A stretch of DNA of 15,201 nucleotides from a candidate division TA06 bacterium DG_78 (GTDB lineage: Bacteria; Hydrothermota; Tepidihabitantia; SM23-42). A program made the position numbers and the translations under genes. A model generated the notes under the pieces. The model saw only the letters and a list, made by a program, of their open reading frames with translations. It had not been told where the DNA came from and made no database searches. Location: NCBI GenBank assembly GCA_001303225.1, contig LJNI01000037.1, positions 1-15,201 of the forward strand. The letters run 5' to 3'. Positions 1 through 6,136 of the stretch are shown in pieces. Every line of letters starts with the position of its first letter. Position 1 is the first letter of the stretch.

Positions 1-627
1 ATACAATTTTTAACTACACCAACCAGAGTAATTACAAAAGACAATAAAGTCGTTGGCATTGAATGTACAAGGATGAAACTTGGTGATATCGATGAGAGTG
101 GACGAAGAAGACCGATACCAATTAAAGGCTCAGAATTTTTCATCGAACTCGATACCTTAATTCCAGCAATAAGTGAGCAACCCGATATTTCATTTTTAGG
201 CGAAGAGCACGAATTCGATATTACCGGGTGGAATACATTTGTCGTTGACCAAGAAATATTGGCAACCAATATTCCAGGTGTCTTCGCTGGCGGTGATGCA
301 GTGCGCGGTCCAAATACGGTAATCGAAGCAATGGCTGATGGCAAGAAAGTTGCTGAAGCTATTGATAAATACATAAAAGCTGAAAAGCTTGAGTTCACCT
401 ATCGTGTCACAAGACCATCCGTATATGTAGAACCGGTTAAGCTAACGGTTGAAGAAACTCTAGAGACCATACACCAAGAAGCAAAAAAATTAAAACCAGA
501 AAATCGCAAAAAGAATTTTAAGGAAGTTGATTTAGGCCTTGATAAAAAAAGTGCAATAAGAGAAGCAAAACGTTGTTTAAGATGTGATTTAGAAGTTAAA
601 AAAGAGGAAGAAAAGGAGCAAAAATGA
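1..627 (+). CDS. GltD-like NAD(P)H/FAD oxidoreductase, C-terminal part (5' end outside window)
   Basis: The reading frame is open from base 1, so the ATG at 73 is internal; 208 residues are visible. They match the C-terminal half of the glutamate synthase small subunit (GltD) family, which passes electrons from NAD(P)H through FAD to iron-sulfur partners. Visible marks are the second FAD-binding motif, with 'VFAGGDAVRGPNTVIEAMADG' type spacing (Gly-Gly-Asp at about 236-300 nt), and a C-terminal 'EAKRCLRCDLE' that resembles the Cys pair seen in GltD-type proteins. The last 15 residues are Lys/Glu-rich. The stop codon overlaps the next ATG (ATGA at 624-627), which indicates translational coupling. 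In related clusters such a domain can be fused to a NuoF-like module, but the N-terminus cannot be seen here. Family assignment is firm; the physiological acceptor is inferred from the neighbours. Confidence 0.85.
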   Translation: MQFLTTPTRVITKDNKVVGIECTRMKLGDIDESGRRRPIPIKGSEFFIELDTLIPAISEQPDISFLGEEHEFDITGWNTFVVDQEILATNIPGVFAGGDAVRGPNTVIEAMADGKKVAEAIDKYIKAEKLEFTYRVTRPSVYVEPVKLTVEETLETIHQEAKKLKPENRKKNFKEVDLGLDKKSAIREAKRCLRCDLEVKKEEEKEQK

Positions 628-1316
628 TCACATTCACCTTAAATGGGCTTGAAGTTCAGGTCCAAGACGGTTCGACTATCTTAGAGGCATGCAAATTCTA
701 CGGCATTGAAATTCCAACATTATGCTTCGATGAAGGATTACAACCATATGGCGGTTGCCGTCTGTGCCTCGTTGAAATTGGCAAAGGAGAACATGCCAAG
801 CTCGTCAGTTCTTGCACGTACCCAGTCGAAGAAGGACTCATAGTGCGAACAAACACAAAAAGAGTAATCAGCGCTCGAAAGATGATGATTGAACTACTAC
901 TATCTATCTGCCCTTCTTCGAAAACAATCCAAGACTTGGCATCAAAATTAAATGTTAAACAAGTCCGGTTCAAGGTCCGCCACGACGATTGTGTGCTGTG
1001 CGGGTTGTGCGTTCGAATGTGTAAAGAACAGATGCAATCTGGTGCGATTGGATTTGTGGAACGTGGCTATAAAAAGAAAATAATGACACCGTTCAATATC
1101 AAATCCGAAGTCTGCAGACTCTGTGGCGGATGTATCTACATCTGCCCTGCCTGTCAATTACGGTGTCAGGGACCAGACGCACCAACCGATGTCTGCAGTG
1201 GCTGTCTATCACTCGAGCCGACGTGTATTGAAACGCATGATGACTATCAGTGTTGGATGGGTACAACAGGTGATTGTGGTACGTGTGAAGGAAGACCAGA
1301 TCAGAAAAAGAAATAA
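624..1316 (+). CDS. 2Fe-2S / 4Fe-4S electron-transfer protein (NuoG/HoxU N-terminus-like) with Cys-rich tail
   Basis: This 230-residue soluble protein has 22 cysteines and no membrane segment. Residues 1-75 form a plant-type 2Fe-2S ferredoxin domain with ligands C34, C45, C48 and C64, as in the N-terminus of NuoG and of HoxU/hydrogenase diaphorase subunits. The His-Cys3 cluster that usually follows in NuoG is missing: its place reads 'LLLSICPSSKTIQDLA'. Two CxxCxxCxxxC motifs follow (C123-C133 and C164-C174), expected to bind 4Fe-4S clusters. The last 55 residues add eight more cysteines, including a CxxC at 191/194 and another at 218/221, beyond the usual family end. An AAGGAG site (613-618) lies 5 nt before the ATG. 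It probably links the GltD-like flavoprotein to the FMN protein downstream. The metal content of the tail is unknown. Confidence 0.85.
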   Translation: MITFTLNGLEVQVQDGSTILEACKFYGIEIPTLCFDEGLQPYGGCRLCLVEIGKGEHAKLVSSCTYPVEEGLIVRTNTKRVISARKMMIELLLSICPSSKTIQDLASKLNVKQVRFKVRHDDCVLCGLCVRMCKEQMQSGAIGFVERGYKKKIMTPFNIKSEVCRLCGGCIYICPACQLRCQGPDAPTDVCSGCLSLEPTCIETHDDYQCWMGTTGDCGTCEGRPDQKKK

Positions 1317-1317
1317 A

Positions 1318-1352
1318 GGATAACAGATGACGGATATCAGATAGGAGATGCA
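1318..1352 (+). repeat. Heptamer array A (five 7-bp units, GATAAC class)
   Basis: Five consecutive 7-bp units in exact phase, each built on the pattern (G/A)GATNNN: GGATAAC, AGATGAC, then three more. They begin right after the stop of the iron-sulfur gene and run into the start region of the four-helix-bundle gene. The AGGAG ribosome-binding site of that gene (1343-1347) is made from the fourth and fifth units. The array is the inverse of array B on the far side of the gene. Confidence 0.7.
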
Positions 1353-1747
1353 TGGTGAAAGAAGAAGGATACAAAAAGCTGAAAATCTATCAAGTATCTC
1401 ATAAACTTGCTCTTGAGGTTCACAAGATGACGTTAGATCTTCCGAAATTCGAATTGTATGAAGAAGGAAGTCAGATACGCCGTTCTTCAAAATCAGTTTC
1501 AAGTAATATCGTCGAGGGTTTCTCACTTAGAAGATACAAAAATGAATATATCCGTTATCTTTTTCAAAGTTATGCTTCATCTCAAGAAACAATAGAACAT
1601 TTAGATTATTTATATGAGACTGGGTCATTAAAAAATAAACAATTGTATAAGGAACTGAGTAAAGAATACAATGCGTTATGCGGTATGATCTTTAATTTCA
1701 CCCAGTCAGTGTATAAGCAACATGAAACAAAAATATTTGATAAATAA
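1352..1747 (+). CDS. Four-helix-bundle protein (23S rRNA intervening-sequence / bAvd-like family)
   Basis: A 131-residue basic, helical protein of the four-helix-bundle family first described from intervening sequences in 23S rRNA genes, related in fold to the accessory protein of diversity-generating retroelements. The diagnostic block is at residues 41-70: 'QIRRSSKSVSSNIVEGFS' followed by an aromatic/basic helix. Family proteins are usually 110-130 residues, so this one is full length. Its start has AGGAG 4 nt upstream. The gene interrupts what otherwise looks like one redox operon and is bracketed by inverted arrays of 7-bp repeats (1318-1352 and 1750-1798), so it looks inserted. No reverse transcriptase or variable-repeat gene is near, so a retroelement role is not supported. 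Molecular function is unknown; nucleic-acid binding is a guess from relatives. Confidence 0.85.
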   Translation: MVKEEGYKKLKIYQVSHKLALEVHKMTLDLPKFELYEEGSQIRRSSKSVSSNIVEGFSLRRYKNEYIRYLFQSYASSQETIEHLDYLYETGSLKNKQLYKELSKEYNALCGMIFNFTQSVYKQHETKIFDK

Positions 1748-1749
1748 AT

Positions 1750-1798
1750 CAATGACTGATTGCCAACATCCGATATCGGTTATCAGTTATCTGTAACG
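1750..1798 (+). repeat. Heptamer array B (seven 7-bp units, GTTATC class)
   Basis: Seven units of exactly 7 bp follow the four-helix-bundle gene. The core ones read CGATATC, GGTTATC and similar. On the opposite strand they give the GATAAC/GATATC pattern of array A, so arrays A and B are inverted about the gene. A 28-bp stretch (1768-1795) matches 5981-6008 in array D at 25 positions. The array ends directly before the AGGAG (1801-1805) of the next gene. Confidence 0.7.
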
Positions 1799-1811
1799 AA
1801 AGGAGAAAAAA

Positions 1812-3395
1812 ATGCCATCTTTATCAAGAATAAATGCATCAGCCGCGACACTCACGAAAAATAGAACTGAGGACTCAATTGTTCCTCTGAGCGGGATGTG
1901 CGTTACCTGCGTAGACGGCTGTATTGGTATGTGTGAAATCGGAAAATCTGCGTATCGTGGTCATGAGGTTATCTATCCTCAACCGTTCGGCATTCTCACG
2001 GCAGCGTCTGAAAAAAACTATCCAGTTGACTATTCACACTTTAATATTATGGGTACAGCAGTTGGTGCGATTGGTATTGAAGCTGACCCTGACAAGGCAA
2101 TCTTTCCTAATGTCAACTTAGAGCAGACACTCGGTGCGAATAACGGTATTAAACTCAGATTCCCAGTGGTGGTGCCTGGATTAGGTTCAACAAATGTTGC
2201 AAAGAACAACTGGGAAGGTCTAGCAATTGGCGCTGCTCTATCTGGAATCATGCTCACGATTGGTGAAAATGTCGTGGCAATGGATATGTCGAGTGAAATC
2301 AAAAATGGTAAAATTCTCAAGGCACCTGATCTTGAAAATCGCGTGAAACTCTACAAGAACTGGCAAAAAGATGGGTACGGTATGATTATTGTTCAGGCGA
2401 ATGTCGAAGACACGAGACTCGGTGTTCAGGAATTTACTATTCAGAAATTGGGTGTTGAAGCAGTCGAACTAAAATGGGGTCAGGGTGCAAAGGATATTGG
2501 TGGTGAGGTAAAGATAAAAGATCTCAAAAAAGCCCAGATATTGAGGAAACGCGGGTATGTTGTACTTCCCGATCCGCTCGATCCTGATGTGATTAAGGCA
2601 TTTGAGAAACGAACGTTCACTGAGTTCGAACGGCATTCAAGGATTGGCATGGTTGAGGAAGAATCATTTATTAAGCGAGTAGGAGAACTGCGCAATGCCG
2701 GAGCAAAGTACGTATTTTTGAAAACCGGTGCATACCGTCCTGCTGACCTTGCTCGTGCTGTTAAGTACTCCTCTGAAGCAAAGATCGATCTACTCACCAT
2801 CGATGGCGCTGGTGGTGGAACTGGCATGAGTCCATGGCATATGATGAATGAATGGGGTATGCCTCCTGTGGAAATTCACTCACTCACCTACTTCTATACT
2901 AATAAACTTGCAAAGAAAGGCAAGTATGTTCCCGCCCTTGCTTTTGCTGGTGGTATTGCGTTTGAGGACCAGATTTTTAAGGCATTAGCACTCGGTGCAC
3001 CCTATTCAAGAATCGTGGGAATGGCACGCGGGCCTTTATGTGCAGCAATGGTCGGTAAGACAATCGGCAAGAAGATTCAAGAAGATGAAGTTCCTGTGTT
3101 TGTTGAACGATTCGGTAATAAAAAAGAAGAGATATTCGTAACTGCATCAAAATTGAAAAAAGAACTCGGCAAAGATTTTGACCGAGTACCGACTGGCGCC
3201 TTAGGTGTGTATACCTATCTCGAGCGTCTTGCACAAGGACTCAAACAACTGATGACAGGTAATCGTAAATTCGCGCTCAAACACATCACACGTGATGATA
3301 TTGCTTCGCTGACAAAAGATGCCGCTAATATTTCTGGAATTCCCTATGTTATGGATGTTGATAAGGAAGAGGTTGAGAAAATACTGAACGGCTAA
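1812..3395 (+). CDS. FMN-binding glutamate-synthase-like protein (GltB central/synthase domain, no glutaminase domain)
   Basis: A 527-residue protein of the glutamate synthase FMN-domain family (COG0069 type). The barrel is marked by 'LKWGQGAKDIGG' (residues 220-231), 'TIDGAGGGTG' (329-338) and 'AGGIAFEDQIFKALALGA' (from 379), which bind FMN and substrate in characterised members. The N-terminal class II amidotransferase domain and C-terminal beta-helix domain of full GltB are absent. Only one Cys lies near the usual 3Fe-4S position after residue 370, so that cluster is probably lacking. Instead an N-terminal C30-x2-C33-x3-C37-x3-C41 cluster may hold an Fe-S centre. AGGAG lies 6 nt before ATG. 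With the upstream GltD-like and iron-sulfur proteins it likely forms an NAD(P)H- or ferredoxin-linked complex. Glutamate synthase activity is plausible, but the real substrate is uncertain. Confidence 0.82.
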   Translation: MPSLSRINASAATLTKNRTEDSIVPLSGMCVTCVDGCIGMCEIGKSAYRGHEVIYPQPFGILTAASEKNYPVDYSHFNIMGTAVGAIGIEADPDKAIFPNVNLEQTLGANNGIKLRFPVVVPGLGSTNVAKNNWEGLAIGAALSGIMLTIGENVVAMDMSSEIKNGKILKAPDLENRVKLYKNWQKDGYGMIIVQANVEDTRLGVQEFTIQKLGVEAVELKWGQGAKDIGGEVKIKDLKKAQILRKRGYVVLPDPLDPDVIKAFEKRTFTEFERHSRIGMVEEESFIKRVGELRNAGAKYVFLKTGAYRPADLARAVKYSSEAKIDLLTIDGAGGGTGMSPWHMMNEWGMPPVEIHSLTYFYTNKLAKKGKYVPALAFAGGIAFEDQIFKALALGAPYSRIVGMARGPLCAAMVGKTIGKKIQEDEVPVFVERFGNKKEEIFVTASKLKKELGKDFDRVPTGALGVYTYLERLAQGLKQLMTGNRKFALKHITRDDIASLTKDAANISGIPYVMDVDKEEVEKILNG

Positions 3396-3465
3396 ACGCC
3401 AAACGCGATACGCCTGACGCTGGACGCAAGATACTAAAAGCGTAAGGCGTAGTGCGGCAAGCGTG
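3396..3465. repeat. Heptamer array C (ten 7-bp units, ACGC/GCGT dyad) between convergent genes
   Basis: Ten 7-bp units in exact phase fill the gap between the convergent glutamate-synthase-like and flavoprotein genes. Five units begin ACGC (3396-3430). After a spacer unit the pattern is inverted, with GCGT at 3440, 3447 and 3461 and GCGG at 3454. The halves pair about position 3430, including a 6-bp match of 3410-3415 with 3445-3450. It is G+C-richer than arrays A, B and D. It may fold as a bidirectional terminator-like hairpin, but it lacks a clean U-tract on either side. Confidence 0.7.
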
Positions 3466-3469
3466 TTTA

Positions 3470-5125
3470 TCAAAAAACATCAATCATTCTTGCTAATATG
3501 GCTTTACCACGGTAATCTGGTAAGAGAATTGGTGCTTTTCTTGTCGTATTTACTCCTGCATCTTTGAGCATTTGTGTGTAGCTTTTTAGATGATCAAGTG
3601 TGAGCTTACCATGCTTTGGATTAGACTTCAAATATTCGGCTACTGAAATACCTGACCTTCTACCAAAGACAAGACAGTCGAGTGTAGAATTGCCCATGAG
3701 TCTATTCTTGCCATGTACACCCCCTGAAACTTCACCAGCAACCCAAAGACCATCGATATTAGTCTTGCCCCATGGGTCTGTCTCTACACCACCATTCTGA
3801 TAATGTAATGTGGGAAAAACCAAGACCGGGTCTTTGCGTATATCAAGGTCAAAACGATTGAACATTCTGAACATACCAGGAAAGGACTTTTCTATAGTTC
3901 CTTCGCCATTTTTGAGTTCAATCATCGGTGTATCGAGCCATATACCACGCATACCAGTCGGTGTGATTACACCCTTTTCATTAACATAACATTCACGAAT
4001 AAAACTCGCTGCCTCAACATCCCTAGGTTCAAGAGGAAAAACAAAAGCCTCGCCATTCTTATTAACTGGCTGTGCACCCATGCTCCTCAATTTCTCTGTA
4101 AGAAGAAGACCTATAATCTGTTGAGGATATGCTGCACCAGTTGGATGGTATTGTACTGTATCTGTATCCCGTAATTTCGCGCCAACGCGGTATGCAAGAA
4201 CCACACCGTCACAGGTCGCACCATAATGGTTGGTGGTCGGAAATCCACGAACATGTAGTCTACCAAAACCGCCAGTCGCTAAAATCGTTGCCTCTGCCTG
4301 GACAATTTTATAATCGCCTGTTTCCAGATTATACAATACTGCACCAGTGACACGATTTCCATCAGTCAGGAATTCAATCACAGGATAATATTCTAAATAT
4401 GGAATTTCTAAATTTCTAAATTCGTCTTTGATGACCCTCAACTCTTCAAGCCCTGTATAATCTTTACATGCATGCATTCGTCTGCGTGATGTACCACCAC
4501 CAGCCTTCTCTACAAAACCACCATCGTCTTCTCGATCAATCATTGCGCCTAAATCACAGAGCCAGTCCATTATCAAAGGAGCATCTTCGACAAGTGCCCT
4601 TAACACATCTGGTTTGTTTGTAAAATGACCACCACCCAAAGCATCTAAGAAGTGTCTTGCTGGTGAATCATTTTCGCGGTCTGCTGCCTGTGTCCCACCT
4701 TCTGCCATAATCGAATTTGCATCACCGTGTCGCAATTTATTAACAAGAAGTATTGTATCCTTGGCAACACCCTTATCAACTGCCCACACTGCAGCTGTAG
4801 TTCCGGCAAGACCACCACCAATAATTAATAAATCAACTGAATAATCTGGTTTAGTCACATCTACTTCATTACCCTCTATCAAGGGATATGCCTCGAGCAG
4901 ATCTGCGACTTCGTTGGGCGCCGTATCGCCCTTGTTTGGACCAATAGATATTACACGCTTACCTCCAGGTGCATAGTCTGGATGAACCTTCAAAACCTCA
5001 TCCCTCTCTTGCATAGTCATTGCCTTCGGTGTGTAGTCTTTTCGCTGTTGGCGTGTCTTATTCACTACATCGATGAGCTTGCGCATATACTCTGGATAGC
5101 CACCAATAAATTTTAACTCAGCCAT
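3470..5125 (-). CDS. Fumarate reductase / succinate dehydrogenase-type flavoprotein subunit (soluble, non-covalent FAD predicted)
   Basis: A 551-residue flavoprotein of the FrdA/SdhA/L-aspartate oxidase superfamily. The FAD Rossmann motif GGGLAG is at 103-108, after an extra N-terminal segment of about 95 residues. Active-site residues are kept: H327 in QYHPTG, R347 after LLTE (aligning with the proton-transfer Arg of FrdA), H441 in PTLHY and R475 in HGKNRL. The His that binds FAD covalently in FrdA is Asn here (N137, six residues before the Gly pair of MAEGG), so FAD is probably non-covalent, as in aspartate oxidase. The C-terminal helical domain is short. The gene follows the iron-sulfur subunit by 13 nt, with a GAGGGGTG ribosome site at 5130-5137. 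No membrane anchor is encoded nearby. The direction of catalysis and the donor cannot be read from sequence. Confidence 0.85.
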   Translation of the reverse strand: MAELKFIGGYPEYMRKLIDVVNKTRQQRKDYTPKAMTMQERDEVLKVHPDYAPGGKRVISIGPNKGDTAPNEVADLLEAYPLIEGNEVDVTKPDYSVDLLIIGGGLAGTTAAVWAVDKGVAKDTILLVNKLRHGDANSIMAEGGTQAADRENDSPARHFLDALGGGHFTNKPDVLRALVEDAPLIMDWLCDLGAMIDREDDGGFVEKAGGGTSRRRMHACKDYTGLEELRVIKDEFRNLEIPYLEYYPVIEFLTDGNRVTGAVLYNLETGDYKIVQAEATILATGGFGRLHVRGFPTTNHYGATCDGVVLAYRVGAKLRDTDTVQYHPTGAAYPQQIIGLLLTEKLRSMGAQPVNKNGEAFVFPLEPRDVEAASFIRECYVNEKGVITPTGMRGIWLDTPMIELKNGEGTIEKSFPGMFRMFNRFDLDIRKDPVLVFPTLHYQNGGVETDPWGKTNIDGLWVAGEVSGGVHGKNRLMGNSTLDCLVFGRRSGISVAEYLKSNPKHGKLTLDHLKSYTQMLKDAGVNTTRKAPILLPDYRGKAILARMIDVF

Positions 5126-5138
5126 TATTCACCCCTCT

Positions 5139-5897
5139 TTATGCCTTTTCTATGTCGCGTGATGTGTACATCTTTCTCAATTCATCTTCATTACCACTAA
5201 GAAGTTTATCAAAATCATCTTTAAATTTATCTTGTCCTATCTCTTTTACGCGGTTTTTAAGATGCTCTGGTTTTGGTGTTCCGTATCTACCGTACAATCT
5301 TCGCGCCAGTTGTGCATAATTATATTGCGCAAGTTCTGCAGGACATCGTATCGCGCATAACCCACACTGAATGCAATCAAATGAGATCTCAGCCATCTTT
5401 TCCACATCTCCTCTTTTACCTGCAGCGATATACTCCATTACATCAATATCTTGAGGACAAGCCTTAGTACAGGCATTACAGCCCAAACACCTTAAAATTT
5501 CAGGATAATTATGGAGGAGCGCTTCGATACCTGGTGTAAGCTTAGTAATATCATATTTTGCCTTTTCAGCGGGAGTGAAAGGAATCTGTGTTAAATACAT
5601 GCCATCCTCAACTCTCGTCTGACATGCCATGGCAGTACGTAGTCTGTAATCACCTTCGAGTCTGTACACCGTTGCACAGGCACCACAAAATCCAGCTCGA
5701 CAGCCGCATGACCGTATAAATCGATAACCGGCAAACTCCATTGCCTGCATTATCGTCAATCCAGCAGGAACCTGATACTTTCTGCCGAGTATAGATATTG
5801 TAATCCAGTGTTCAATATCCTTCTCGTCGATACCGGTCACTACTGACTTATTCGCATCGGCAATTTTGTCCATAATATCGCTTTTTTTCTCAGGCAT
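5139..5897 (-). CDS. Fumarate reductase / succinate dehydrogenase-type iron-sulfur subunit
   Basis: A 252-residue FrdB/SdhB-like electron-transfer subunit without membrane segments. The N-terminal 2Fe-2S domain carries C64, C66, C71, C74 and C92 (motif SCGCRAGFCGAC, then ACQT). Two ferredoxin-type motifs follow: C137-x2-C-x2-C-x3-C147-Pro and C175-x2-C-x2-C-x3-C185-Pro. Classical SdhB has one 4Fe-4S and one 3Fe-4S/4Fe-4S site with a quinone-facing end; here both motifs are complete four-Cys sets, which fits a soluble partner chain. It is first in a two-gene operon with the flavoprotein. An AGGAGG site (5908-5913 on this strand) lies 10 nt from the ATG. The mRNA should start near 6017 and carry array D as its leader. 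Partner assignment is firm from adjacency; the electron donor is unknown. Confidence 0.85.
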   Translation of the reverse strand: MPEKKSDIMDKIADANKSVVTGIDEKDIEHWITISILGRKYQVPAGLTIMQAMEFAGYRFIRSCGCRAGFCGACATVYRLEGDYRLRTAMACQTRVEDGMYLTQIPFTPAEKAKYDITKLTPGIEALLHNYPEILRCLGCNACTKACPQDIDVMEYIAAGKRGDVEKMAEISFDCIQCGLCAIRCPAELAQYNYAQLARRLYGRYGTPKPEHLKNRVKEIGQDKFKDDFDKLLSGNEDELRKMYTSRDIEKA

Positions 5898-5920
5898 TTT
5901 TATTCAACCTCCTCTTTACT

Positions 5921-6018
5921 GATAACTATTTAGGGATATCCGATAACAGCATCATCTGATTTGCACTACCAAACATCTATCATCCGTTATCCGCTATCAG
6001 TTATCTGTCATCGGTTTA
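5921..6018. repeat. Heptamer array D (about fourteen 7-bp units, inverted GATAAC/GTTATC arms) in the leader of the iron-sulfur subunit gene
   Basis: This 98-bp stretch is 14 units of 7 bp. The left part has GATAACT, GATATCC and GATAACA; the right part is the inverse, with CCGTTAT, CCGCTAT, CAGTTAT. The arms pair about a centre near 5966/5967 (5921-5926 with 6007-6012, 5935-5940 with 5993-5998, 5942-5947 with 5986-5991). The right arm is 25/28 identical to part of array B. It begins where the minus-strand promoter should start transcription and ends just before the AGGAGG site, so it would form nearly the whole leader RNA. Confidence 0.7.
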
Positions 6019-6023
6019 TAGTC

Positions 6024-6051
6024 ATTATAGTCAGAATCTTATAGATGTCAA
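6024..6051 (-). promoter_or_regulatory. Promoter for the fumarate-reductase-like operon
   Basis: On the minus strand TTGACA (6051-6046) and TATAAT (6029-6024) are separated by 16 bp. The predicted start of transcription is about 6017, giving a leader of about 120 nt made almost wholly of heptamer array D. Confidence 0.75.
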
Positions 6052-6102
6052 CTATTTGTTGCGTTCGTACAGAGCCCTCTGATATCATCATAGCCTTTTC
6101 CG

Positions 6103-6130
6103 TTGACATTCCTATTGATTTACATATAAT
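6103..6130 (+). promoter_or_regulatory. Leaderless promoter of the SLBB export gene
   Basis: TTGACA at 6103-6108 and TATAAT at 6125-6130 with a 16-bp spacer. Seven bases past the -10 box falls exactly on the A of the ATG at 6137, and there is no Shine-Dalgarno sequence, so the mRNA is predicted to begin at the start codon. Confidence 0.78.
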
Positions 6131-6136
6131 TATCCT

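Noticed and set aside
73..75. ATG at 73 as the start of the first gene
   Set aside because: The frame is open upstream to base 1 and encodes sequence that continues the GltD-like fold, so this Met is internal.
1318..1798. CRISPR or tRNA-like repeat array
   Set aside because: The repeats are contiguous 7-bp units without spacers, far too short and degenerate for CRISPR, and no cas gene is present.
1318..1798. Diversity-generating retroelement, because of the bAvd-like four-helix-bundle protein
   Set aside because: No reverse transcriptase, template repeat or variable repeat is seen in the window; the protein family is much broader than retroelements.
2480..2827. Antisense open frame inside the glutamate-synthase-like gene, and similar antisense frames elsewhere
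   Set aside because: Composition reflects the opposite-strand gene, and no ribosome site or recognisable protein family supports translation.
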